DNA of 49,312 nt, from positions 1 to 49,312 of the forward strand of contig MCFE01000656.1 in the NCBI GenBank assembly GCA_002104905.1. The letters are read 5' to 3'. The notes beneath the pieces are model-generated. The model saw only the letters and a list, made by a program, of their open reading frames with translations. It was not told the origin of the DNA and made no database searches. Positions 9,140 to 21,167 of this stretch are shown here, piece by piece (the stretch's first letter is position 1; every line of letters begins with the position of its first letter). The translations under genes and the position numbers were made by a program. The stretch comes from Basidiobolus meristosporus CBS 931.73. Taxonomy: Eukaryota; Basidiobolomycota; Basidiobolomycetes; Basidiobolales; Basidiobolaceae.

Positions 9140-10486
9140 ATGTCTGATTTAAGCGATTCGAATCCAGCCCTGCTTGAAGCAAACCAGGTTCGCCACAGAA
9201 CCCCTAGCCCCAAACCTTCGCGTTTGGACCTTGGTGCCAGCTCTAGTGAGGATGTCTCTGAGGCAAGCGCTCAAGACACTTCTTATCCTGTATCTATGGA
9301 TTCGGCGACCCCTCCGTTACCTGGTACTTTTAAAGTAGGCGTCTCTCACGATCGTAATAGGCGTTTCCGTAGAACAATGGAGGTAAAGAAAGATCCTATT
9401 TTGATTACTCGTGTACTTTCCCTTAAATACCCGCTGCTGTAGGATGCACATGCGTACATTCATGATTTTGGGGGCGTGGAGGGACAGGGGTACTTCGCGA
9501 TTTTCGATGGACATGCTGGTAAAAAAGCGGCAGAATGGTGTGGAGAACATCTCCATGAGGTTAGCAACGTTCTTTCACCCCAATGATATATAATGTATCT
9601 ACCGGCATGGTTTATTCAACACGGCCCTAGATATTTTTAGACACCATGAAAGCCAATCCGTCCGCACCTATCCCTGAAATATTTCACAAAACGTTCTTGG
9701 AAACAGACAAGCAGCTGGAGAGCAACGAGAATCATTCTGGCTGTACGGCCATCACAACTTTTCTACGTGTTGATCAACAGCCATCGGACGCGGACGAGAA
9801 GTCCCAAAGCCCCACGGTAAGCCTATTCACTTCATGAGCTCTCGCCATATCAGGCTAAACATACCAAAACCAAAGCGTATTCTGTGCGCTGCAAATGTCG
9901 GCGATGCCAGAGCGGTGTTGTGGTAAGCATTTACCTATGCAAAATACGCCACCAACTCTATTAATCATTTGAACCAGCCGCAATGGAAAGGCGATTCGTC
10001 TCTCCTACGATCACAAAGGCTCAGACCCCCAAGAGGTTAAGCGTATTGTAAGTGCAGGTGGCTTTATTATCAATAACCGCGTAAACGGTAAGCTTCATAA
10101 TGAGAGTCGATCTATGCCTGCACGTGTCTGAGATGAGCGGTATATGTATCTAGGGGTTATTGCCGTTACCAGATCTCTAGGAGACGGAACTATGAAAGAG
10201 TTTATCGTTGGAAGCCCATACACAACGGAAACTACCCTCAGTAGCCAGGACCCCTTTTTTATTTTGGCCTGCGATGGGGTAAGCAAGTCACACTTACCTT
10301 CGACTCATTTAGCTGCACACGACTGACATTTCTTAGCTGTGGGATGTTTGCAGTGACCAGGAAGCTGTGGATCTGGTTGCCGACATTGAAGACCCTCAAG
10401 AGGCGAGCGACAAGCTGCTCGATTACGCACTTCGCAATTTCAGTACCGACAATCTCAGCGTGATGGTTGTCCGTCTTTACCACTAG
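9140..10486 (+). CDS. PP2C-type protein phosphatase (Ptc1-like)
   Basis: Metal-dependent Ser/Thr phosphatase. Seven exons: 9140-9382, 9443-9559, 9631-9816, 9876-9922, 9978-10087, 10154-10278 and 10337-10486. The spliced protein has an acidic/Ser-Pro N-terminus, then RRTME-DAH (first metal Asp region), [11 protein letters not shown] (motif DGHxG), [36 protein letters not shown] and TDNLSVMVV near the end. Its length (about 325 residues) and compact catalytic domain resemble yeast Ptc1, which dampens HOG and other MAP kinase pathways; that role is inferred. The start at 9140 is preferred over an in-frame ATG at 9092 because the family N-terminus is variable and the extra 16 residues look like untranslated leader. 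A 45-bp unit containing the last codons and stop is duplicated just downstream. Confidence 0.92.
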
Positions 10487-10550
10487 CACTGGTAGCATTC
10501 CCAAGTGATTGTTATTCGTCTTTGCCATTAGAATTGGTAGCATCCCCAGA
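10461..10550 (+). repeat. Imperfect 45-bp tandem duplication at the PP2C 3' end
   Basis: Two adjacent 45-bp units (10461-10505 and 10506-10550), about 80% identical by eye. The first covers the last eight codons and TAG stop of the phosphatase gene; the second repeats them in degenerate form in the 3' UTR. Confidence 0.8.
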
Positions 10551-10809
10551 TGCGATAGAATCACATCTTCGCTTCCACATCCCTAGAGGCAGCTGATCTC
10601 AGTAAATTTGAATATTTCCTAGTATTTATATGATTTCCTTTCAATAAAACATTTGGTGTACAGCATTTTTATTACCAAAGATGTGGTAACAAGGGTTGTT
10701 TGGGATAGATAATGCGTAGTGTGTTTGATGAGATGGGGTCTAATCAAAATGCTTGCAGGTTTGCTGGGTGATGGGAGCGATGAATACAGAAGAGATAGCA
10801 AATGTCTCT
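10551..10809. other. Convergent 3' spacer, PP2C / CLYBL
   Basis: AT-rich spacer between the 3' ends of two convergent genes. It has AATAAA at 10643-10648 on the plus strand. No gene seen. Confidence 0.45.
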
Positions 10810-12477
10810 TAAAGCTCATGAACCTTCTCCCCCTCGGGTAGCACTCCACCTTTCTGAGCCCTAATCAAGAGTCGCTGGGCCCATCTGACCACTGGCATAT
10901 CAATCCTATCAAAAATTCGCCTTGTTTAGCAGGAGGATAGAGGGTTGGTCTTAAGAAGCCACTTACATCTTTCCTTCTAATGAGAAAGCGCCCACTCCCT
11001 TCTCCTTGAATTCCACATATCCTATAAATAGAGCCGGTTGGTGACCTTTGCTAGGAGATTCCGGTGTTTGCATGCATCCTACCTTTCATCACCTTCAAAG
11101 CCCTCTCGATCTCTGCATTTTATATGTATTGAGGTTAGCATCTGGGTATGAACGAAGAACAATCGCCGGTGACTGACCATTGTGAGAGGGAAGGAAGACT
11201 CTTTGAATAGTTTCAACTTGCTTGGGATGAACTGCTTGCTATGCAGGGATTAAGTGTGGTGAACGGGAAGTGTGGCGAAAATAAATATTTACCTTGCCAG
11301 TAAAGCCCATCTCACGCCCCTCGTCACACTCTTCCTGAAGGATCTTTTCATTCTCGTAATCGACACACACCTGAACATGAAGATGGTTACATTCGCAGGT
11401 TAAAAGCCCTTGCTGGGTTGCTCACTCACCAGGTCGATTGCCTGTAGATTGTATGCCTTGGCTGTGGTCACGACTGCAGATCTGGCGTAAAGCATCTCCA
11501 ATCTGGAAGGGGTGCGGATCATTTGCAAGTCAGCGCAGAAATCCTCAGCAGCAAACTACACGACAACGAGAACGATTTAAACGAAGGCCGACATTCTACA
11601 ACTGAATGGCTGTACTCACGACCAGAGCGTCAACTCTTGGGTCGCACGTAGCGATTTCCTTCATATTCATGATTCCAAGGGCGCTCTCGATAGAGGCTAG
11701 AATACGAATATCCTTACGGCTGCACGTCATCGAATTAAGCCTAGCTCCGTTGTAAACTTGATGGCAAGGACGAAACTTACGTGATTTCTGGAGCCACGGT
11801 ATCGATCATCTGGCTGACAAATTGAATGTCTTTGGCCGACTGCACCTTAGGGATAACGATAGCCTCTAGTCTTTTCGAACGAAGCTGAGCAAAAGTTAGT
11901 AATCTTTCTATCACATTCGCAAAAATGCCACTTACAACTACGTTAAGATCATCCAACTCGAGTCCTAAAATTCTCTATCGATTATGCTCTGTCTGAAGTA
12001 CTCCAATGAAATGTTTACCCGGTATTACCTGAACCAATCGCATTGATTCGGACCGCCTTCTCAGCTTTCCTGTGTTCTGAAGCCTGGAGGTACAGTTAAC
12101 AAAGCCCTCCACCTAAGGGCAAGAGCATAGGCTTACCTCCAACGTATCTAGCACCAGCTCGCGTGCGGTTCCCTTTCTATTCAGTGATACACTATCCTCC
12201 AAATCATATACGAGACAATCTGCAGCAAGGCCGAGCGATTTTTTAAGCTTGCGCTCATCACTACCAGGCACTAAACCACGCTTAGAAAGATCAATCTGCC
12301 AAACAGGGCTTTAAGAAAGGGGAGTAAATACCATAGAAGATGCTCCTTCTTAGTCTTTCCTTTGCTTCAATAGAATCAGTGGTGGTCGCTGGGGTCGAGA
12401 AATATCTGGCGCCGCTTCCATAAATGCAGTTCCTGGACAAAACGCTGCACTAGTGGGAGGTTTCTTTGCAACAACAT
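10810..12477 (-). CDS. CLYBL: Citramalyl-CoA lyase, mitochondrial (CLYBL/CitE family)
   Basis: HpcH/HpaI aldolase-fold enzyme that splits citramalyl-CoA to acetyl-CoA and pyruvate in mitochondria, the last step of C5-dicarboxylate (itaconate) breakdown. About ten short exons give RRSIFY-VPGSDERKLKKS, DCLVYDLEDSV, KAVRINAIGSG, EAIVIPKVQSAKDI, ASIESALGIMN, FAAEDFCADL and a C-terminus GGVLPEGEKVHEL. These match the CoA- and Mg-binding motifs of the family. The ATG at 12477 opens a good presequence (MLLQRNLPLVQR), but it is out of frame with the following presequence part (GARYFSTPATTTDS) by one base. A TTTT run (AAAA at 12439-12442 on the plus strand) may carry one T too many. Shares a 311-bp promoter region with RPS13. 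Confidence 0.88.
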
Positions 12478-12788
12478 GACGTACTCGGAATAAACGCTTT
12501 TCAAGAGGCTTGGTTACGTCGAGTCGACTTTTGACTACCGATGGGAATTCAATTCCTTGTGACCGTATCCATGAACGTGATGGGCCAATAAGCTCATATG
12601 GAATTGGAGTTCTGGATGCACCTCAAGACCCCACTTGTTTGATCCAATGATCCTCCAATGATCCCATGCCCATGGATGAAAAATTTCTTTTACAGCGACT
12701 GACTTAAAACGTAGATGGCTACCTAAGCAACCATCCTTTCTGCTCCTTTGCACGGATTTTCTTCTTCCCGTTGAGCTAATCTATCAAA
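12478..12788. promoter_or_regulatory. Divergent promoter region, CLYBL / RPS13
   Basis: 311-bp head-to-head spacer upstream of a highly expressed ribosomal protein gene. A 72-codon minus-strand frame lies here but resembles no protein I know. Confidence 0.4.
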
Positions 12789-13308
12789 ATGGGTCGCATG
12801 CACACACCTGGGTACGTCTATCTATTGACGAAGTATACATCCATTCCAACACACTAACGTTCTCGTGTATTATAGTAAGGGCATTGCCTCTTCTGCCCTC
12901 CCCTATCGTCGTACTCCTCCTTCCTGGGTCAAGTCCACCCCTGAGGAAGTTTGCGAACACATCTGCAAACTCGCCAAGAAGGGTATGACTCCTTCCCAAA
13001 TCGGTGTTCTTCTCAGAGATTCCCACGGTATCCCCCAAGTTAGAAGCGTTACCGGTAACAAGGTTCTTCGTATCTTGAAGAGCAACGGTTTGGCTCCTGA
13101 GATCCCCGAGGATCTTTACCACCTCATCAAGAAGGCTGTTGCCGTTCGTAAGCATTTGGAACGTAACAGAAAGGATGCTGACTCCAAGTACCGTTTGATT
13201 CTTATCGAATCCAGAATTCACAGATTGGCTCGTTACTACAAGACTGCCGGTCAATTGGCTCCTAACTGGAAGTATGAATCTTCCACTGCTTCTGCCTTGG
13301 TCGCTTAA
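12789..13308 (+). CDS. RPS13: 40S ribosomal protein uS15 (S13)
   Basis: Small-subunit ribosomal protein of the 40S platform. Exon 1 (12789-12811) encodes MGRMHTPG and exon 2 (12876-13308) the rest; the junction restores PGKG. The protein (151 residues) contains [51 protein letters not shown] sequence (here [20 protein letters not shown]), [18 protein letters not shown] and the invariant C-terminus [12 protein letters not shown]. Length and sequence match fungal and animal S13 throughout. The 64-nt intron, directly after the eighth codon, has a CTAAC branch-point-like sequence at about 12853-12857. A poly(A)-like AATAAA lies at 13339-13344. Confidence 0.99.
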
Positions 13309-13726
13309 TTTTTCTTGATCGGGATCTTATATCGAAGTAATAAAAGCATGAGACAATAACATCCGCTTTGATTCGTATTTATTCATCTGGAGTGCATATA
13401 TGTTTTGTGGTTGTATGCGTTTGTAATAGGCATTCGCCGTGTCATCGTGTGGACGGAGGTGCCCATAGATACACGGGCACCAGTGTTGTGTATTAATACT
13501 CAGCATTGTGTTGGGATATTCCTTACTGATCCATAAACAAAATCATCCTGGTTGATGATCAAGCCGGGATCAGAATAGACAATCAACCTCGTATTGATCA
13601 TTACACAAACAAAAAAAAAAGGTGCAAACGCGATTCTGAGTTGAGAACTTAGAGAAGCGATTAGGCGGTAACCAATTTCACGACTGTAAACAACCCCATC
13701 AACACTAGGTGAATCTACACATCACC
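13309..13726. other. Spacer RPS13 / ELYS-like gene
   Basis: 3' UTR of RPS13 (AATAAA at 13339) and promoter of the next gene. An 11-A run lies just before 13621. No gene seen. Confidence 0.45.
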
Positions 13727-16700
13727 ATGGTTTCTTTCCAAGACGTCATAGAGATCGCTCCTTATCCACACAAGTTCGACTATACCGAATCCTACTGTGG
13801 CGGCGGTTTCTCGAAAGCCTCGGACGCACAATGGTTTTATAGATACGACACCAATTTACTCGAGGTCAGAGACGTAGATTCGTGTCACAGCGAGGTTTTT
13901 GCTTCGTTAGATGTTAAAAGATTGGCAGAGGATGAGTTGGAGGAGGTGAGAAAGCGCGTAACTTCATTCTCTACTCGTTCGATTTCTAACTGCTCCTATC
14001 GCCCCGTTGCTAGCTGGACATTGCCTGCGTAACTGATGCTCTAATTAACGAGGAGCAATACTTGATCGTGGGAACCAAGGATGTCTTGTCTTCTACCTGC
14101 AAGATGCATCTTTTCAATCCACTCACCTTAGAGATTACCACGCTTCCTTTCTCATTCACAGGAAATATTTCAGCGATGGCGATCTCAAAAGATTTCGCAT
14201 ACGAGGTAAATAGCCAGAATTCCTCGTTAACTATCGGCGATCTAATCTTGATGTTCACTTGTAGTCCTCGGTTTATGGGACCTGCGTCTGCAACCTTTTA
14301 GTGATCGGGCTAACGGACTCCAAGGTTCTACTTTACCAGTTCTTCTCTTATCCTAACGGTGGTCAATGCATAGACTTTGAGGTGATTATACCTTGTTACA
14401 GAATGAGGGGAAATGCAAACAGTTATCTAATTTTTATTTCTTGCAGACCACATATCGCGAGTGCTCAATTCCGAAGATAGGGATGGTAAAGAGTTTGTTG
14501 AAGAATTGTTTCTGCGGCATTTCATTGACTCTAGTCATGTTAGATTACCGCCCTAGCTGTATATACCCCTAGCCAGTTTGAAGATACTGAGAGCTACTCG
14601 CCAGTAATTATCGTTGGTAGCGGTACAGGGAAGATCGAAGCCTTCCGGTACACCGGCGAACGGAAGAGCGAAATCAAACCTATTATCAAGATATCCGGCC
14701 AAGATCACCCAGGTAAGCCAACGGCTTATCCACGCGGCCATATCTGAATTATCTAACCTCTCAGCAAACAAAGGGGCCGTGACTAGTTTGGTTATCAAAT
14801 CGATTGACGGAGGACAGTTCAAACATGGCTCTACCATATTTCTCTTTGCTGGATATGGCACGTTAGGCAAAGCCACCAAGAGGTAATCTCTTTTCGAGAA
14901 ATCACATTCACAGTTACTTACATTCGGCTCACTGATAGCCCCTCGAGACCAGTCGTGGACATATATCAGATTAGGCTGTCTACTTGCGAATACAGGCAGC
15001 TAGGAAAGGTCAAGAGCAACATCAAAGCCTTGGACCAGTTTTCAGGCGGTATCCCACAGGCGGTCTCCTGCGTAGAAGGTAGTGTATAGTAGATTTGTAT
15101 GCACATATGGTTGCGGTCATTCACCCCTTGCTGTCTCAGAAAATGACTGCTATTATCTCATCTCCTCGTTCCTCAATCGAATGAGCAATAAGCAGATCAG
15201 ATCGGAATTGGTGGTGTCCCGCATCCACGGAAGTAGAATAGAGGAAGTACTGAGAGAAGATATCGGCTCAAGCTACGCCGAACTTTTATTGGTAAGAGGC
15301 AAGATGGTGCGCCTCCATATTTACGACAGCATTTAACCAATGTTTTCCAGGATATCTTCCCGCAAAAAGGCTCGTTGGAATGTTCAATGCTCTTTTTGAA
15401 CAAGATTGGCATCTATGTAGGCCTTTCGGACATTAAGGGCGAAAACATGCTCATATCTGACATGGTGGACTACCCAGAGTTCGACAGATGGTTCGATCTT
15501 CATCCCGATAGCTTCCCCTACTCTGCAAAGGCCATCAGTCAGATCTGCTCCATCCGCGACAGAGAAGATGGCATTTTGTTTGTTGACCACCTGCTGGAAT
15601 TCGCTGGCCTCCAGGTGGGCTCCTTGTACCCACCCCAAAATGCCACCCAGTTGAAGGAGCTTGTGTCAGCTGTCCTTGATTGTGAGCTAGATATCTTAAA
15701 GAAGCACTGCATTCTGTACTACTTCCTCAAGGATTACCAAGACGCTACGCTTTCCGAGCGCTATGCCAGTCATTATCTTATACCCTCTCACTTCCAAAGT
15801 CTATTGAATGGGTATTGGTGCCTTGACCACGATGACCATAGAGCTGCTCTAACCTACCTTGCCGATCCTTCAGTCGAGGCTGACTGGGCCAGCAAGATCG
15901 TCAAATCTTTCTACAAAAACGGGTATTCAAGCGAGGCGTTGGAATTCATTCAAATGACACATCCCCTACTGGAGGAAGAGGAGGACGTTTTGCTTCAGAT
16001 GAACATTCTACTCAAGTGTGACCTTGCTCAGGCCTTTGCATTCCAACGTTCTGTGGAGGAAGCTGATCTTCAGGGAGATCTACTACATTTATTATTCGAG
16101 TTTTGCTTCTCGGAAGAAGCATATCAGCAAGCCTTGGGCCGACTCCTGCATATTCCTCTCCTCCCAAGAGAGGAGGCCTACATGATCGAGGTGTGCTCGA
16201 GTGCAAAGAACCACATTGCTCAAGACTACTTGGTCATGTACTACATTCACCATGGAAGGTACGTAGAGGCTATCAAAGCTCACACTAGAGCCAAGTACGA
16301 GGAATCTTATGCTGGTGGCTCTGTTCGAAAATCGGTAGTCGATCGCGAGGTCATCATTGACAATCTAAAGCTTGTGCTGCCCGAGATCCAAAGGAATATC
16401 TTGGCCCTTGAACTTGCCCAGATTGTCCCTGGATATCAGGCCGACTCTCTCGAAGATGATGATATTGAAATGGTTGATATCAACGAGAGAGGAAGCACCA
16501 TTCTCTCAAAGCCCCAGGTGGTGGAGTCTATTTCAACTCAAATTAGCAGCCAAGTTGCACCACTCTCTGCCGCCAAGTCGATCAGACAAACCCTTCCTCA
16601 GTTGAATAGTGAGGACGGTGTGGCCAGCCCACAAACCGTGCTTATCAAAGCACTGATGAAGCAAATGATACGTAAGAAAGCCACCATCCCAGCCTCGCCT

Positions 16701-17654
16701 TTGAAATCGTCCTCCGTGCACGCCAGCTCTCCATTTGCCAAGTCCGTCTCATCAGCCACTCCAAAGAAAGAAAAGCAGGTGCCACGCTCTGTCCAGGCCT
16801 CCAGCCCGTTTTCCGGGCCTCCCTCTACCCCTCAACCGGAAGTCATTCAAAGAATTCGCGAGTCAACCTCCCCTCAACTCGCCGGCAATGAATCCACCGG
16901 TATGGACACCCCGTCCAACTTCAAGAACAGCTCTCGCCAAGTCAGATTTTCGAATATCGCTCTTATTGACACCGACGATGAGGACAGCCCCTACCAAATC
17001 GCTCTTTCACCTGAGGCTATAGGCAGCAGCTCTCCCGCCCGCAAGCCAATGAGAAAGACACCAGCCCGCTCCAAGCGGTATTCTATCGGAAGCCGCGGGA
17101 TCGAGTTCACACCTCAAAAGCCACCCATTGCTCCAGACAGTGTTATTCGATCGGCACGAAGCACCACTAGAACCAGCCGCAGCAAGCTCTCCCTGAACCC
17201 TCAAGAGTCTACCCCCTCCACTGATCACTCACGCGTAAGAAAGGTGCAGCAGTCCCCACAAAGCAGTGAGACTAGAAGCGAGGTGAGCGATGATGAGCCT
17301 GATAACCTGCCCCTTCCCCGTGAAAAGAGAAGCAAGCCATCAGTGAGAACAGGCACTGCTGGATCCATTCTTCGCAAAAGCGGTAGACGTAATTCCGTAG
17401 ATGCCTCAGACACTCCTGGTGGCTATCCGAGACCAGATTTCTCCAAGGAGTCGGAAGACGACTCGGTCATGAGCGAAAATGCCAACGACGAGGTGTCTCT
17501 GGTTGAGGAAACGCGCGAGGTGGTAGAAATAAGTCAGACCATTGAAACCGAAGTGAAATCTCCCAGACCCGGCCGTAAATTGCGTGCGCAACTACCTGGT
17601 ATGCCTAGAAGATCACCCAGACACAATCGCATGGATATGAACGAGGATGATTGA
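13727..17654 (+). CDS. ELYS-like nuclear pore assembly protein
   Basis: Large multi-exon gene (about nine exons; exon 1 13727-13945, exon 2 14014-14205, last exon 15351-17654). The spliced N-terminal half has scattered beta-strand segments with phrases such as YLIVGTKDV, IIVGSGTGKIEAFR and IFLFAGYGTLGK, as expected for a beta-propeller. The long last exon starts with a helical region (residues such as DRWFDLHPDSFPYSAKAI, HCILYYFLKD, GYWCLDHDD, ALTYLADP, YYIHHGRYVEAI) that fits the ELYS domain family, which joins the Y-complex and recruits it to chromatin. The C-terminal third is disordered, Ser/Pro- and basic-rich, and ends with RRSPRHNRM, perhaps DNA- or histone-binding. I chose ATG 13727 rather than an in-frame GTG at 13709. 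The assignment rests on domain architecture and memory of the family. Confidence 0.75.
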
Positions 17655-18154
17655 ACATAGATCAGTTTTTTATTGCATCTTGTATATTGCTTATATTTCC
17701 TTTACCCGAGCAAAAGTCGTCTTCTCCCCCGTGCTTGGACTTTTTCGTGGGATAATGTGTACGGGGCTCCACTTATTTCTGTCATGTATCAACCACCCTT
17801 TCAAATGAATGAAATCCAAACCACGTGCTCGGTTTATATTCACGCAACATTGTGGTGTGCGCTATGTGCTTCTGTGGTGTGGTTTAGAATCCATCCAAAA
17901 ATTTGGACCAAATAAATGAAATCCAATCCAAACAAACCACCGCCAATGATCCATTATCCACATTACCTGAAATTACCCGCACTTTGACTTGAATTTCGTT
18001 AAAAAAAATTCATGTTTTTGTGATTCCGAGTCGATTGGATTTGTGGAAATTTGAAAACATTCACTTGGAATATTGCTCATATCATTGTGGAAGCCAGTGC
18101 TAGATTTCCGCTGGCCATACGCATCCTTAGTTCACAGATACTGAATACCGTCTT
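17655..18154. promoter_or_regulatory. Spacer and promoter between ELYS-like gene and TMEM209
   Basis: 500-bp spacer. It contains a CACGTG E-box at 17822-17827 and a repeated phrase AATGAAATCCAA (about 17807 and 17917). Promoter role is inferred. Confidence 0.4.
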
Positions 18155-20836
18155 ATGGCCACGACTACGCCCCAGCAAGATCCTCACAAGCGGATCGCAT
18201 TCTTCGAATCGCTAAACATGCATTCTCCCCTTGCTTCCGCTCAAAGGCCCCAAAGATCCTTACCAGAGGAAAAAGCTGATGCACCTCCTTCGACCCCTCT
18301 AAGCTCCCTCTCTCATACTCTATCTAGCACAAGCTTGCGCTCTCCAGCTTCTTTCACCCCAAATAATTTAGCGCGTCAACGTGTACCTGCAACCCCCGAG
18401 GGCCGTCGGGAGGAGCCGTCTGCTTTTCCTAGCAACTTGGACTACAATCGCGAACCAGCAAAAGAGATCCCATTTACCCCTACCGCACAAACCACTGGTT
18501 ATAGCCAGAGTGTATCCACCCCAAGGGCAATTCAGCAAAGTCCAAACAGCCCTACGCCTCCTGGAAACTGGGAACATCCTGCTTTAGCATCCCTGGAAAA
18601 GGCCCGGAGAAAAAAAGGAATCACCAGTGAAACACCCGCCCGAGTTCGCAACAACTTCTTTGCTCTGGTGTGTTTGTATTTGCTTTCCAGCTCCAAGGCG
18701 CATATAGACACAATTCAAGCCATTAGGGACTTTTGGTCGAAAAGGGGCGGACATGGTTGTTGGATTAGAGTATCTGTTGTTCCTGGTCTTTTTGTGGAAC
18801 TTCCTGGAAGCTTTGTGGAAATACTTCAAACCAGCGGAGGCCTACGCTGATTTGCCCCTTACACCAGGGCAGCGAAAGCTCCTTGGGCTTGATCCCAAGG
18901 TGCAGTCCACAGCTTCAGAGAAGGTTATCAAGGCAGTTACTCCACCTACGTGCAAGAAATCCCCGTCCATAGCCAAGCCTAACAAATCAGGAACCCCAGG
19001 GAAATCATATATCGAGACTTACATGGAGAGAAGATACTCTGGCACCCCAACCCCCTCAAGGTCGTCACTTCGCTTCGGTAACAGCGTGCTTGGCTCTCCT
19101 CTAAGCCCCTCACGCAACGCCAGAGCCCACCCCAGCGCCTCAATAATGGGTGACCAACTTGGTGCGTCTACCTCAGGTAAGCATGGATTACATCACAGAA
19201 CAAGTGAAAGACATTGCTAATTCTAGCTGTTAGTTGGTTTGGAATACGAGGCCATCAGGTCAACCTCCGAAGTCGAGCAAATGCTTGAGCTAGATTCCGA
19301 CGAAAGCAAAAGTAATTTTCCTGCCCGGATGGGTGCGCCATGTCGGATATTAACTTGTTGTTTTCGTAGATAGCGACTTTCGTGCAGACACCAACCCAGT
19401 CGGACTCAGCAATCTCTTCTCTTCGACGATACCTTTACAGAAGTACTATACTGCTGTCCAGGACTCTCCCTCGACGAAAGAGACCGCCAAGATTGAACAC
19501 ATGATCGACGGGTTTATTTATCAAGATCCACAAACAGTAAGCTAGGCCCATCTAGTGGTGTGACGAGCCAGGTTATTGACCGTAAGATATAGGTTCTCGA
19601 CGATCTTGGTATCGACGATAAGATCGATGCTTGGGGTGAAAACATGCGCAGGGTAAGCGGAGTACGATAAACCAGGTGGACTCGACTAACCAATTGTTCA
19701 GTGGATAGCTACCAAGGTTTTGCACCCTCTGGTTGACGGTATGCACCAGATCGATCGAATCCTCCACGAAAACGGTTTGGAGCACCTGGATTGCAAATCA
19801 GCCTCTTACTTGAAGAGTAGCGCATTGGCCGTCTCTAACGCCGTGGCCAACTCCACCACAGCCCCAAGCAGCGGAGCCCCAGGTAGACTAAGCTGCCTTA
19901 TCACCATACTCACCCGATGCTGACTGCAGACCTTTGTAGGCTCCATGTTTGGCTCCACAGGCAACAACATGAGTCTTTTTGGCAACAGCAGCCTCGCCAG
20001 CAGCCAGTCGCAAAAGCCACAGAACTTGTTTGACCTCAGCCAGAAGTTCTCGCACGTTCGTATCTCCTGAGCACATCCCACACCGACACCAGTTGGCTGA
20101 CTATTCTGCAGATTCCCATCACTCAGGAACGCCTCAAAATAGAAAAATATCTCACCATCCCTGGCTTCGATGCGCGGGAATATATTGTCGAACGCATTGA
20201 AACTCTCGCCCGTGGGCATGCCATGGCTGCATATCGCTGGGAAACCGGGGCCACTCATTGGGGGGCCAATAAGACTTGGAATACGGACCTCCCTACCGAC
20301 GCCCAGGTGAGCTTTTTTGGTGGATTTTCGTGATCCGCGGGGGGATTCTAACGCACCGTCTATCCTAGATCGTGATCCATCTCTTCTGTGCCTTCATGGA
20401 TCTGGCCATGCCTGCAGAGACCATCACCGCTTTCGGCGGAAGCCCATTCACCTTCCGCCACTTCGTCCCTGTGGATGGCAAACCAGGTAAGCATGCGCGT
20501 GCGATGTAGAGATGATGATGTTGACTGCTCACCCTTCCTAGACGCCAAGGACTCCATCGTGCAAATCAAGCAATTGACAAGGAACCCCCCGCATTTCTGC
20601 ATATTGGTTGGCAACAAATGCTGTGATGTCTATCCCGTAAGTCCCAGCATGATCCATTGTAGTGGTGGTGGTGGTCTAATCAGATTTCCCCCCAATAGCA
20701 ACGTAGCAATCTATTCCAAACCCTAGCCCTGTTTGTCCATTACATCAAGACTGAGAGTGCCGGTTATCTGGGCGTGCTCAACATCAATGGGAAAGCCCTG
20801 GACCTTGAGTCGGTTCTTGAGAAGGACTATGACTAA
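18155..20836 (+). CDS. TMEM209: TMEM209-like nuclear envelope protein
   Basis: Multi-exon gene whose spliced product matches the TMEM209 family (Pfam 'Cytochrome B561 N-terminal', a misleading name). The N-terminal 170 residues are Ser/Pro/Thr-rich. A strongly hydrophobic segment follows (EYLLFLVFLWNFLEALWKYF), then another low-complexity region with YIETYMERRYSG, then the conserved C-terminal domain: IDDKIDAWGENMRR-WIATKVL, QERLKIEKYLTIPGF, REYIVERIETLARG, IVIHLFCAFMD, FRHFVPVDGKP and PPHFCILVGNKCCDVYP. Human TMEM209 lies in the nuclear envelope and binds NUP205. The first splice is uncertain: GTGTGT at 18668 to TAG at 18707 gives frame but only a 40-nt intron. Its neighbour is the ELYS-like gene, so two nuclear-envelope genes are adjacent. 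Confidence 0.82.
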
Positions 20837-21167
20837 TCGCCGAGGATCCTGAGAATGCAGCCGATTCAACGTGATCACCATAGATAACAATAAATACAAT
20901 AAACAAACCCCGATTTTCATATGAAGAATCATGTGCGTGTCAGATGTGAGGGTTTAGGTCGATTTACATGTCTCGTTATACAGGATGACTAAGTGACTAT
21001 GCCATTCCACCAAAATATCTCCCCCTAACTTTCACACACCTCCTTTTCTCAATATAAAGGAGTATTCTTGTGAGCTCGGCGAAGTTGTTGATATACAGAG
21101 GGAAAGACGACTTTGTTTGTTTAAGTGCCTGACATTTTCTTCTACTTGAGACTACCGGTTACTATAA
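20837..21167. other. Spacer TMEM209 / PXMP4
   Basis: 3' UTR of TMEM209 (AATAAA-like sequences near 20888-20902) and promoter of PXMP4. No gene seen. Confidence 0.4.

Noticed and set aside
12535..12753. 72-codon minus-strand frame upstream of RPS13
   Set aside because: No similarity recognised; sits in the divergent promoter and cannot be joined in frame to CLYBL.
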